From positions 4,631,001 through 4,695,000 of the forward strand of contig NZ_CP118225.1 of the NCBI RefSeq assembly GCF_028768465.1: a DNA stretch of 64,000 nucleotides, given 5' to 3'. This DNA comes from Rhodopirellula sp. P2 (lineage in GTDB: Bacteria; Planctomycetota; Planctomycetia; Pirellulales; Pirellulaceae). Position 1 is the stretch's first letter, and every line of letters starts with the position of its first letter. Under the pieces are notes generated by a model that was given only the letters and a program-made list of their open reading frames with translations, ran no database searches and had not been told where the DNA came from. This document shows, piece by piece, positions 56,505 through 64,000 of the stretch. A program made the translations under genes and the position numbers.

Positions 56505-56867
56505 TTGGCCAAGTGTGACGAAGGCTATCGATGCGAAGTGTGCGGCGAAGATGTGATGTCGATCGTCGACAGCGATCTCTACCTTCGCTACGTCATCGGA
56601 CACCTTGATCCCGAGAAACTCCATGTTTCTCCCGAGCGACACATCCGCTGCAATCCCATTTTGGCACAGTGCATTCGCGACCAGCGAGTCCATCCGGTCA
56701 CCCTCACGGGCCCATTTGCACTCTCGGAACTTGATTCCAGCCACGCCGAAGCAATGGTGGAACTGGTCACACGTGGCTATCAACGTCTGTGGGAAATCAA
56801 TGCCGAGGACGGCGACCGAGACGTCACCGACTACCCGCTGCCCGACGTTCGCACGCGTTACCAATAG
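56505..56867 (+). CDS. Hypothetical small protein with CxxC motif
   Basis: 120 residues. TTG start at 56505 with GGAA eight bases upstream; a later ATG would cut off the conserved-looking N-terminus (CDEGYRCEVCGEDVMSIV). The CxxC and a nearby Cys could bind zinc. GHLDPEKLHVSPERHIRCNP and a helical C-terminal half follow. No family recognised. It begins 30 bases after the large ATPase on the same strand, so it is the natural partner candidate. Confidence 0.65.
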   Translation: MAKCDEGYRCEVCGEDVMSIVDSDLYLRYVIGHLDPEKLHVSPERHIRCNPILAQCIRDQRVHPVTLTGPFALSELDSSHAEAMVELVTRGYQRLWEINAEDGDRDVTDYPLPDVRTRYQ

Positions 56868-57268
56868 CAATGGCAGCCAGCACCATCATCAGCTGCTGCC
56901 GGAATGAGTCGCGACGGTGAACCGTCGTCGGTGACCACACGATTGATGCGGTGCTGGCAGGATCGTCGGTTCTCAACGAGTGCACACGGAAATGATCCGT
57001 TGATCTATAGTGTGGGACCGCACACCTCAACCGCCTCCCTGCCCCGCCTCCGATACGCCAGTGCTTTTCGTTGGGAACTCCACCGAGGCCGTGCGACCAT
57101 GTTCGGTCGCCTTCGTCGCCACACCAACCTCTGACGGAGTTTGGCGTCAGGCTTGGCTGTTTCGCGAGGCCGCGCGTTGGCAAGCCGTTTTGTCACACCC
57201 CGCCGGCTGAGCAAGCGAGAGAAGCCCTGACAACGTCCATCCCACCTCCTCTCCCCACCGAGTCCATC
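56868..57268. other. Intergenic region with a short perfect palindrome
   Basis: About 400 bases. CGACGGT-ga-ACCGTCG at 56912-56927 is a 7-bp dyad 45 bases after the small gene, without a T-tract. The open frame leading into the NHL protein looks non-coding before 57269. No other feature seen. Confidence 0.45.
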
Positions 57269-58324
57269 ATGCAGCCCAACTTGATTCGCAACCTCGTCTT
57301 GGCGTTGGCAGCGTGCACGCTGCCCGCCCCCCGGCCACTGCTGCTGGCCGACCAACCACCTGTTCTGCCGGTTGAAGTGCTGATCGGACCAACCGAACCA
57401 TCTCCTCAAAACGCCCCCGCCCCCGGACCATTGCGGACTCCGTTTGCAGTGGAGTTTGATTCCCAGAACCAAATGTGGATCGTCGAATTTGATGGCGGCC
57501 GCGTCTTGCGCTGTCCCCCCAATGCACCCACCAACCCAGTGGTGATCGCTGGCCCAGAATCCGCAACCGAAGACAACTCGCTGGGCTACGTCGACGGCCC
57601 TGCTCGCGCCGCACGCTTCAACAAGCTGCACAACTTGGTCATCGACCGCGACGATGTCTTGTACTTGTCGGATCACGCCAACCATTCGGTTCGACGACTG
57701 CTGCAGAACGATCAAGGGGAGTGGATTGTCGACACCTTTGCGGGACAAGGCCAATCAGGGCCTGCCACCGACAACGTGGATCGGAAACAAGCGACCTTTC
57801 GCGAACCGATTTGCATCACCTTGGACGCCAAGCAAAATCGTTTGCTGATCGCGGACATCGGCAACCAAGTCGTCCGTTCACTCGACCTTCCAACGGGAAA
57901 TGTTTCCATCCTTGCCGGGCAAACCGCCAAGTTCAAAGATCCACGTGCCGTGGAGTTGTCCCCTGATGGTCGTTTGCTGGTGCTGGAACGCAACGGCAAT
58001 CGTCTCCGCCGGGTCGAAGCCAGTGGCAGCATCACGACGCTGGCGGGAAGCGGAAAGAAAGGCAAGGCCGATGGCGCGGCTGACCAAGCCAGTTTCAACG
58101 GTCCCAAGCACATGGATGTCAGTGAAGATGGGCTGGTCTTCATCGCGGACGACGTCAACCATTTGATTCGCGTTTACGATCCGCATACAAACGTCGTGCA
58201 AACGTTGAATCTAGGCGAATACACGCTTCGTCGTCCCCATGGCGTTTGCATCCACGACGATCAACTTTACATTGCCGACAGTTTCAACCATCGCATCTTG
58301 CGAGTTCCCCTCCCAAAGAAGTGA
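57269..58324 (+). CDS. Exported NHL-repeat beta-propeller protein
   Basis: 351 residues from the ATG at 57269, where a signal peptide begins (NLVLALAACTLPAP). The mature part has about six NHL-like repeats: VEFDSQNQMWIVEFDGGRV, LVIDRDDVLYLSDHANHSV, ITLDAKQNRLLIADIGNQVV, VELSPDGRLLVLERNGNRL, MDVSEDGLVFIADDVNHLI and CIHDDQLYIADSFNHRI. A six-bladed propeller is expected, suited to binding or a lactonase-like activity. The next gene starts seven bases later, so the two are probably one transcript. Confidence 0.88.
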   Translation: MQPNLIRNLVLALAACTLPAPRPLLLADQPPVLPVEVLIGPTEPSPQNAPAPGPLRTPFAVEFDSQNQMWIVEFDGGRVLRCPPNAPTNPVVIAGPESATEDNSLGYVDGPARAARFNKLHNLVIDRDDVLYLSDHANHSVRRLLQNDQGEWIVDTFAGQGQSGPATDNVDRKQATFREPICITLDAKQNRLLIADIGNQVVRSLDLPTGNVSILAGQTAKFKDPRAVELSPDGRLLVLERNGNRLRRVEASGSITTLAGSGKKGKADGAADQASFNGPKHMDVSEDGLVFIADDVNHLIRVYDPHTNVVQTLNLGEYTLRRPHGVCIHDDQLYIADSFNHRILRVPLPKK

Positions 58325-58330
58325 AAGCTC

Positions 58331-59242
58331 ATGACCAACGATCAATCGCTCCCTAAAATTGGATGGATCGGCACGGGAGTGATGGGGGCCAGTATGTGCG
58401 GGCATCTGCTCGATGCTGGCCACGAGGTCGCGTTGACGACCCGAACGTTGGCAAAAGCCGAGTCCTTGCTCAACCGCGGTGCGACTTGGTACAGCACCCC
58501 CAAGGACGTCGCCGCAAACAGCGACCTGGTCTTCACGATCGTTGGTTATCCGCACGACGTTCGAGAAGTCATCCTCGATCCCGACACAGGCGTGCTGGCA
58601 GGTTGCAAACCTGGCAATGTGATGGTTGACATGACCACCAGTCAGCCATCGTTGGCGGTCGAAATCGCCGAACAGGCCGCCAAGCGAGAAGTGGATTCGC
58701 TGGATGCCCCCGTTTCCGGCGGTGACACGGGGGCCCGCGGTGGAACCCTGTCGATCATGGTTGGCGGAAGCACGCGAGCACTCAAAAAAGTCCAACCCTG
58801 CCTCTCGTTGATGGGCAAAACCATTGTGCATCAAGGCGGCCCCGGCGCGGGCCAGCACACCAAAATGGTCAATCAGATCTTGATCGCGACCAACATGATC
58901 GGCGTCTGCGAAGCACTCGTCTACGGTCACAAAGCGGGCCTGGACCTGCCGACCGTGATGCAATCGGTTGGCTCCGGTGCAGCAGGGAGCTGGTCACTGA
59001 ACAACTTGGGACCGCGAATCATCGACAACCAGTTCGGCCCCGGCTTCTATGTCGAGCACTTTTTGAAAGACATGGGCATTGCCTTGGAAGAGTGTCGTGC
59101 GATGAAGCTTTCCATGCCAGGCTTGGCTTTGGCTGAACAACTCTACCAATCCGTCGCCGCTCAAGGGCACGAGCGAGATGGAACGCATGCACTTGCTCTG
59201 GCCATCGCAAACCTGTCCGGCATCGATTGGAAAAACCGTTGA
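58331..59242 (+). CDS. NAD(P)-dependent beta-hydroxyacid dehydrogenase
   Basis: 303 residues, normal for the 3-hydroxyisobutyrate / tartronate semialdehyde reductase family. Nucleotide motif [18 protein letters not shown], substrate signature [16 protein letters not shown], catalytic Lys in [10 protein letters not shown], and a helical C-terminal domain with [16 protein letters not shown]. Substrate likely a small beta-hydroxy acid. It is seven bases downstream of the NHL protein gene and ends nine bases before the convergent MBOAT gene. Confidence 0.93.
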   Translation: MTNDQSLPKIGWIGTGVMGASMCGHLLDAGHEVALTTRTLAKAESLLNRGATWYSTPKDVAANSDLVFTIVGYPHDVREVILDPDTGVLAGCKPGNVMVDMTTSQPSLAVEIAEQAAKREVDSLDAPVSGGDTGARGGTLSIMVGGSTRALKKVQPCLSLMGKTIVHQGGPGAGQHTKMVNQILIATNMIGVCEALVYGHKAGLDLPTVMQSVGSGAAGSWSLNNLGPRIIDNQFGPGFYVEHFLKDMGIALEECRAMKLSMPGLALAEQLYQSVAAQGHERDGTHALALAIANLSGIDWKNR

Positions 59243-59250
59243 GCAAACGC

Positions 59251-60669
59251 TCAAAACTGAAAGTACACAAACGGCCGAAAGCCACGCGGAGCGTACAACA
59301 CCAACGCCCAGATCATCATGGCAGTCGCAACGGGCGTGAACCAACGGTCAGCGGGCAAACGCATCCATCGTCGCCCACGAGTTCGCCAAACCAGGTGTTC
59401 CGCCACCATGCCGACCAACGCCATCAATGGCAAGGGAGGCAACCAGAGGATGGATCCTGCTGCGGCCCATGTCTCGGTCGAAGCCACTGGCAACGGCACG
59501 GATGACGGCCACCCGATCAATCCGCGATAAACCGCCAACGCGTTCTCAAACGAGGTCGCCCGGAACAACACCCAGCCGAACAGAACGACACTCATCGTCG
59601 CACACCAACCGGCCACCTGCGGCAGCGGCAATCGTCGCGCCCGCGCAACCACGAGCGCGGCCCCGTGCCCAATGCCCCAGCAGACAAACGTCAGGGCGGC
59701 TCCGTGCCACAGCCCACCCAGCGTCATCGTGATCATCAGGTTGCGATTCGTTTGCGAGACAGTGCCGCGAGAACCACCGAGCGGAATGAACAAGTAGTCA
59801 CGCAACCAAGTGGACAACGTGATGTGCCACCGGTGCCAGAACTCACCCACCGAGCTCGAAAGGTATGGGTGGCGGAAGTTCATAGGAAAGCGGTACCCCA
59901 ACATCTTGGCGATTCCAATCGCCATGTCGCTGTACCCGGAAAAGTCATAGTAGATCTGCCCTGCGTAAGCGAACACAGCCAACCAGACCGTCGCAGGGTG
60001 ATACAGCTCCGGACCCGCGAACACGCCATCGACAAGGTCAGCCAGATGATCCGCAATCAAGACCTTCTTCACCGCACCGCGAAGCAACTGCTGAGCGCCG
60101 TTGTACATTCGCTTGGAATTCCACGTTGGGCGTTCTGCTAATTGCGGCAGTAAATGAGCCGCGCGAACGATTGGGCCTGCGACCAACTGCGGAAAGAAGG
60201 CCACATACAACGCGAAGTCCAACAGACTCTCAGTGGGCGACATCTTCCGGCGATACACATCGATGGTGTAACTGAGCGTTTGAAATGTGAAGAACGAGAT
60301 CCCCACCGGCAACACGATCGGCAACGTCGACGCATTCATCCCCAGCGAACGCACCAACGGTTCCGCGGTCTCGACAAAGAAATTGAAGTACTTGAAGAAC
60401 CCCAGCATGCCAAGGTTGACGACCAAACTGCACAACAACCAACGCTTGCGGGTCGAATCTTCCGCACTCGCAGCAATTCGTTTCGCGACGAAGAAATCCA
60501 CCGCGGTCGATAACAACAACAAGCCACAAAAGCGAACGTCCCAGTACGCGTAGAAGTAGTAGCTGGCCAGCAACAGCAGGCCGTTGCGAGCCACGCGCCC
60601 ACGCAGCATCCACGCGATTGAAACGACCACCGCCAAAAAGCAGAGGAACTCGAGTTGCGTGAAATTCAC
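59251..60669 (-). CDS. MBOAT family O-acyltransferase (AlgI-like)
   Basis: 472 residues and about eleven helices. Hallmarks: ASYYFYAYWDVRF near the N-terminus, FFTFQTLSYTIDVYRRK, FPQLVAGPIVR, FSGYSDMAIGIAKMLGY, EFWHRWHITLSTWLRDYLF and the catalytic His in LGGLWHGAALTF. This family moves acyl groups across the membrane for alginate, teichoic-acid or peptidoglycan acylation (AlgI, DltB, PatA). The ATG at 60669 overlaps the preceding SGNH gene by four bases, which fits the usual MBOAT plus SGNH pair. Confidence 0.94.
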   Translation of the reverse strand: MNFTQLEFLCFLAVVVSIAWMLRGRVARNGLLLLASYYFYAYWDVRFCGLLLLSTAVDFFVAKRIAASAEDSTRKRWLLCSLVVNLGMLGFFKYFNFFVETAEPLVRSLGMNASTLPIVLPVGISFFTFQTLSYTIDVYRRKMSPTESLLDFALYVAFFPQLVAGPIVRAAHLLPQLAERPTWNSKRMYNGAQQLLRGAVKKVLIADHLADLVDGVFAGPELYHPATVWLAVFAYAGQIYYDFSGYSDMAIGIAKMLGYRFPMNFRHPYLSSSVGEFWHRWHITLSTWLRDYLFIPLGGSRGTVSQTNRNLMITMTLGGLWHGAALTFVCWGIGHGAALVVARARRLPLPQVAGWCATMSVVLFGWVLFRATSFENALAVYRGLIGWPSSVPLPVASTETWAAAGSILWLPPLPLMALVGMVAEHLVWRTRGRRWMRLPADRWFTPVATAMMIWALVLYAPRGFRPFVYFQF

Positions 60670-61766
60670 TGGGGGCCTCCAGCGTTCACCAGCGAGCGGT
60701 CACCACGTTGAGATGCCTTCCAACGCTTCGCGAATTCGCGGGCAATCAATCGATAGCCAACTGGATTGAGGTGCCCGTTCCCAATCCGTCCGTTCTGGAA
60801 TCCGTGAGGGAAGACACCGCGTCGCACGGATTCGCGAAAGGCAGGCCGACAATCAATGATCTGGATGGATTGTTCCGCCGCATGTTGCTGGACAATTCCC
60901 CAAAGAAGGTCATCCGGATCTTCCCAACGCAACGTTCCGTCCATGATGACTGGACAACGCGGTGCGTAAACGATCGACAGCGGTTTCGTCGTCGCATCTC
61001 GCAGCGAGACCAAACGGTCCAGGATCCAGCGTTCCGCAGCAGCTCGATCGACGTGGTCTTCAAAGGTGATCCGCATTGGTTCCCCCAAAGAACGAACCGG
61101 GCCGATGCCAAACCGCAGTCGACGCCGAGCAAGCGTGTCCGGATCGGTGAACAGGTTCCGCCCAGCATGCAGCACGAAATCGGGCACGCAGCGGGTCACT
61201 TGGTTCATCCTCGCGATCTGCGAAGAATCCACTGGCGTTCTCTCGTCGGGCGTCTTCAACGGGACCATCAAATCCACCATCTCGCAAAGCAAAATGACGT
61301 GTTCATCCACTGCGAAACCCGCTTCGCTCCAAGGCAATTCAGCGGTCCAGTCTGACACATCATCACCGCTGCTCGCCAACGGCAGGACCTGCACCGGCGA
61401 GCGTCTTAGCTGATCACGACCGGCTGGCGATTCAAGCTCCGATTGAAGCTGTTGCCACAGCTTCTCTGAATCAGCAACACAAACCCCTTCGGCTTGCGAG
61501 TCGCCCCAAAGAGCAATCACGGCAGCCCGTGACGTCTGCGAATCTGTCTCCGCTGGCAAGCTGGTTCGCCCCATCATCCCATGCGGACCGATCGTTGTCG
61601 TCGCATAGCCCTCGGCACGCCAGCGATACGATTCGCCCGGACTCAGCAACACCCGCTGCCGAATCGGATCGTACTGCCGAGGCACGTAACTGCGCACGAA
61701 CCATGGCGATGTTGCTGCGATGATCAGGGTGCCCAGTGACAGACCGATCAACCAACGGACGATCAT
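60666..61766 (-). CDS. SGNH/GDSL hydrolase-like partner of the MBOAT acyltransferase
   Basis: 366 residues with an N-terminal signal anchor (LIGLSLGTLIIAATSPWF). The GDS motif is WGDSQAEG with S90 as nucleophile. The C-terminal block GNGHLNPVGYRLIA holds His at 332, but the usual Asp of DxxH is Gly, so catalysis is uncertain. It resembles AlgJ/AlgX-type partners that receive the acyl group from the MBOAT protein. The ATG at 61766 overlaps the pssA stop by four bases, and its stop overlaps the MBOAT start. Confidence 0.8.
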   Translation of the reverse strand: MIVRWLIGLSLGTLIIAATSPWFVRSYVPRQYDPIRQRVLLSPGESYRWRAEGYATTTIGPHGMMGRTSLPAETDSQTSRAAVIALWGDSQAEGVCVADSEKLWQQLQSELESPAGRDQLRRSPVQVLPLASSGDDVSDWTAELPWSEAGFAVDEHVILLCEMVDLMVPLKTPDERTPVDSSQIARMNQVTRCVPDFVLHAGRNLFTDPDTLARRRLRFGIGPVRSLGEPMRITFEDHVDRAAAERWILDRLVSLRDATTKPLSIVYAPRCPVIMDGTLRWEDPDDLLWGIVQQHAAEQSIQIIDCRPAFRESVRRGVFPHGFQNGRIGNGHLNPVGYRLIAREFAKRWKASQRGDRSLVNAGGPQ

Positions 61767-62731
61767 CCGCTTTCAGCCGACGACGGCGAGGGAGACCCCG
61801 GAGACGAAGAACCCGGAGGAGTCTGCTTGCGTTGCAACAAAGATCGAATCGGCGACGTGAAAGCGAAGTAGCAGAACACAACCGGAAGCGCGACCCAGTG
61901 CAGCAGCAGAATTCCGACGACCGCAAAGAGCGCTTGCCCGATTTGATGCGGGGCTCGTCGTCCCCGAACCAGTTGAGCAAACACGTGGGGATACTCGTAA
62001 CGGGACACCATTAGGAACGCCAGCACCAACGCCAAGGTTGGGATCACATAGTGCGACGCGTCCAAGGCGATGCCAGCCAAAGAATGGATCCAGTCGGGAT
62101 AGCTTTCCCCCACTGCGAAATCTGCCAAGTCAGGGATCGCGATCGCAAAGGCGGCGATTGTTCCGGCTGCGGCGGGGGAGGGCAATCCTTCGAAACCCTC
62201 GTGGTCGTCGTCTTCCGAGGTCTCCACGTTGAAACGAGCCAGCCGAATCAACACACAGAGTGCAAACAGAACGCCGATGCCCCAAGTCAAACGTTGCAGC
62301 AACACGTCGCTGATCCGCCAAACGATGACTGCCGGAGCAACTCCAAAGGTCACCGCATCGCAGAGAGAATCCAACTCCGCGCCAAACCGACTGGCTTGAC
62401 CGGTCAACCGTGCCGCTGACCCATCCAAGGCGTCGAACAACATGCCGCCAAAGATCAACAGCCCGGCCGCAAAGAGTTTGGATTCCGGTGTCCAATCCAA
62501 TGTTCCCGTGCTGACCGCGATCGCGATCGCCGCCAATCCGCAGACGCCATTGCCCAGCGTCAACAACGTGGGCAACACCGCCAGGGTCAACCGCCGACGC
62601 TTGCCAGAGCGACGTTTGCGGCGACGTCCAAATTTCGAACGATCAACGAACTCCTCCTCTTGGATGAGGTCGGATTCGTCGTCGACGCTGTCGTCGTCCA
62701 GGAAGGGTGGTCGTGGTTTCAGTTCGCTCAT
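61763..62731 (-). CDS. pssA: CDP-diacylglycerol-serine O-phosphatidyltransferase
   Basis: 322 residues from the ATG at 62731. The CDP-alcohol phosphotransferase motif is intact: FDALDGSAARLTG followed by FGAELDSLCDAVTFG. A charged N-terminal region of about 60 residues (acidic, then Arg/Lys-rich) precedes the first helix, and about seven further helices follow. It makes phosphatidylserine from CDP-diacylglycerol and serine. psd, the next enzyme to phosphatidylethanolamine, ends five bases upstream of the pssA start. The SGNH gene overlaps its 3' end. Confidence 0.94.
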   Translation of the reverse strand: MSELKPRPPFLDDDSVDDESDLIQEEEFVDRSKFGRRRKRRSGKRRRLTLAVLPTLLTLGNGVCGLAAIAIAVSTGTLDWTPESKLFAAGLLIFGGMLFDALDGSAARLTGQASRFGAELDSLCDAVTFGVAPAVIVWRISDVLLQRLTWGIGVLFALCVLIRLARFNVETSEDDDHEGFEGLPSPAAAGTIAAFAIAIPDLADFAVGESYPDWIHSLAGIALDASHYVIPTLALVLAFLMVSRYEYPHVFAQLVRGRRAPHQIGQALFAVVGILLLHWVALPVVFCYFAFTSPIRSLLQRKQTPPGSSSPGSPSPSSAESG

Positions 62732-62736
62732 TTCGA

Positions 62737-63732
62737 TCAACCTTGTTGATAACGGGCGAACACAGTCGAGCCGGCACACACCTTTTCACCGACTTGAGCC
62801 ACGATCTCGAGGGCTTCGTCGCGAGGGATCACCAACTCGGTTCGCGAACCCAGTTTAATCATTCCGAATATTTCTCCGCGTTGCAAAACATCGCCCACGC
62901 GAGCCCAGCAGACAATTCTTCGCGCGAATTGACCAGTGACCTGCCGAATCCGGACAATTCGCCCGCCAATTTCAGGACATTCCAATTCGACGTCCATGTT
63001 TTCGTTTTCTTTGGACAATTCGGAACGCAACGGATTCAAAGATTTCCCCGGGCGATAGCGAACCCGCACGACTTTTCCCGGCATCGCAATTCGATTGGCA
63101 TGCACATTGAAAATCGACAGGAAGATTCGAAAACGGATCGCAGCCCCAATGACGGGGTCATCCACTTCAGCGATCTCGACCAGTTTGCCATCCGCGGGGG
63201 ACACCACCGTGCCAATCGCATCCGGAACTTTGCGGCGTGGATTTCGAAAGAACCATGCCACCAGGCAAGCCGCGATCAGGAATGGCAAGGCCAGGGGCCA
63301 CCAGAACCACCCGAATAGAATTGCCAAGACGACCGAAAAGGAAGTCAGCACGATCATTTCGGCCAACCCAACCCGCACAAACGGCAGCGACTCTCGCCAG
63401 AGAAACGGGTCATCGGCATCCGCCCACCAATAACTGTCTTGGTTGCGATAGTATTTCATGTCTCGCGAATCCACCGGATCGAACGGCAACTCGCCGCGAT
63501 GCCCTTGGCGGCGATCTCGCATTTTGGCCACGTACTTGGGACGGACCGCTCTCAGCCATGCTCGCCGGACTCTCCCCCATGCCAACTCGACGGACATCAC
63601 CACGCCGCCACCGGGCTGGATCGATTTCAACGAGGGATCCATGGCAGGTACTTCCGCCGCCAGCGCATCCGTGCTCGGCGGATGCGGGTCGTCGAGCGGG
63701 ATGGAAGCGTTGGAGGTCAAAAAGCTGGCCAT
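62737..63732 (-). CDS. psd: Phosphatidylserine decarboxylase
   Basis: 331 residues. Pyruvoyl enzyme that makes phosphatidylethanolamine. The self-processing site is G295-S296 in MIKLGSRTELVIP. Other conserved segments are SPADGKLVEI, SIFNVHANRIAMPGKV and QVTGQFARRIVCW. Two or three helices in the middle (about 125-165) anchor it. The N-terminal 120 residues are an extension not found in the short Psd type. ATG at 63732 is used, although internal Met codons (31, 46) are possible. It is the first gene of the minus-strand psd-pssA-SGNH-MBOAT run. Confidence 0.93.
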   Translation of the reverse strand: MASFLTSNASIPLDDPHPPSTDALAAEVPAMDPSLKSIQPGGGVVMSVELAWGRVRRAWLRAVRPKYVAKMRDRRQGHRGELPFDPVDSRDMKYYRNQDSYWWADADDPFLWRESLPFVRVGLAEMIVLTSFSVVLAILFGWFWWPLALPFLIAACLVAWFFRNPRRKVPDAIGTVVSPADGKLVEIAEVDDPVIGAAIRFRIFLSIFNVHANRIAMPGKVVRVRYRPGKSLNPLRSELSKENENMDVELECPEIGGRIVRIRQVTGQFARRIVCWARVGDVLQRGEIFGMIKLGSRTELVIPRDEALEIVAQVGEKVCAGSTVFARYQQG

Positions 63733-63855
63733 GGATTCAATATGAAAGCCAAAACGACGGCTTGGCAGGGGGCCGGTCAGCAGGAAGCGTACTGGTTACA
63801 CTGTGAAATTGTCGAGAACACTCGCGCTCGAATTTGTTAACACGATGGATGGACG

Positions 63856-64000
63856 ATGATCACTCCCCGGTATCTTTTGCCTTTTGATTCGCGAAGAGCC
63901 CTTCATCGTTTCACGGATGTGTTGGTCATCGGAGGTGGTTTGGCTGGCCTGCGTGCAGCCAACGCGGTGGAACCGAACCTTTCCGTTTTGGTCGTCACCA
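63856..64000 (+). CDS. nadB: L-aspartate oxidase, 5' end only
   Basis: The first 48 codons are visible, from the ATG at 63856. The FAD motif DVLVIGGGLAGLRAANAV follows PRYLLPFDSRR, the start typical of planctomycete NadB, which oxidises aspartate to iminoaspartate for NAD synthesis. The gene runs off the right edge. A succinate dehydrogenase-type flavoprotein start would look similar, so the call is probable rather than certain. It is divergent from psd. Confidence 0.72.
   Translation, partial: MITPRYLLPFDSRRALHRFTDVLVIGGGLAGLRAANAVEPNLSVLVVT

Noticed and set aside
1-64000. tRNA, rRNA, CRISPR or insertion sequence
   Set aside because: I looked for cloverleaf-like stretches, regularly spaced repeats and transposase motifs (DDE, HUH) and found none I could support.

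Overview
The window looks like a chromosomal segment of a planctomycete of the Pirellulaceae, most like Rhodopirellula. The signs are the SLA1-homology (SHD1) protein, the CxPSR sulfatase, a Tat-exported Gfo/Idh/MocA oxidoreductase with the C-terminal signature common in that group, a moderately high GC content, and long intergenic leaders. This is inferred from protein character, not from a database match. I see no rRNA, tRNA, CRISPR array, prophage or insertion sequence. Almost everything reads as stable core or lineage-specific chromosome.

Layout. 1-7.5 kb: the edge-truncated oxidoreductase, an AraC regulator with an SDR reductase, a secreted SHD1/Tudor-like protein, and a cytoplasmic-looking ApbE flavin transferase. 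7.7-14.8 kb: a small membrane protein, speA arginine decarboxylase followed by a GNAT-nitrilase fusion, an exported probable beta-barrel protein, a ketosynthase-fold protein without its active-site cysteine, and an OsmC protein. 14.9-21.9 kb: an MFS sugar transporter ending at a clear terminator, a group 2/3 sigma-70 factor followed by a nested palindromic element, and a DevBCA-like exporter whose ATPase carries a cyclic-nucleotide-binding domain. 22-29 kb: UDP-glucuronate decarboxylase, panC, a bifunctional-nuclease-family protein, a large flagellin with a strong terminator, fliS and a second sugar-nucleotide epimerase. 29-35.5 kb: a sulfatase, a tiny zinc-ribbon protein, glpK-glpD and a DUF1593 protein.

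35.8-42.4 kb is a tightly packed run that looks like an acid-sugar catabolic operon. It encodes an isopropylmalate-dehydrogenase-like enzyme, an ACS-family MFS transporter, a Gfo/Idh/MocA dehydrogenase, a cyclase, a DUF1537 acid-sugar kinase, a VOC protein and a small HELGH membrane protein. 42.5-52 kb is signalling and transport: a CHASE-PAS3 histidine kinase with a receiver-only partner, a three-gene ABC operon whose permease has a very large extracytoplasmic domain, and an orphan histidine kinase.

52.2-56.9 kb holds the most unusual locus: a 1411-residue membrane-anchored coiled-coil FtsK/SpoIIIE-type ATPase with a degenerate second ATPase module, followed by a small CxxC protein. 57.3-64 kb has an NHL-repeat protein with a 3-hydroxyisobutyrate-dehydrogenase-like enzyme. 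Then, on the minus strand, comes a coupled run psd-pssA-SGNH-MBOAT that joins phosphatidylethanolamine synthesis to a probable O-acyltransferase pair. The 5' end of nadB closes the window.

Starts were re-chosen by domain alignment, Shine-Dalgarno position and overlap with the upstream gene. Several genes appear to use GTG or TTG.
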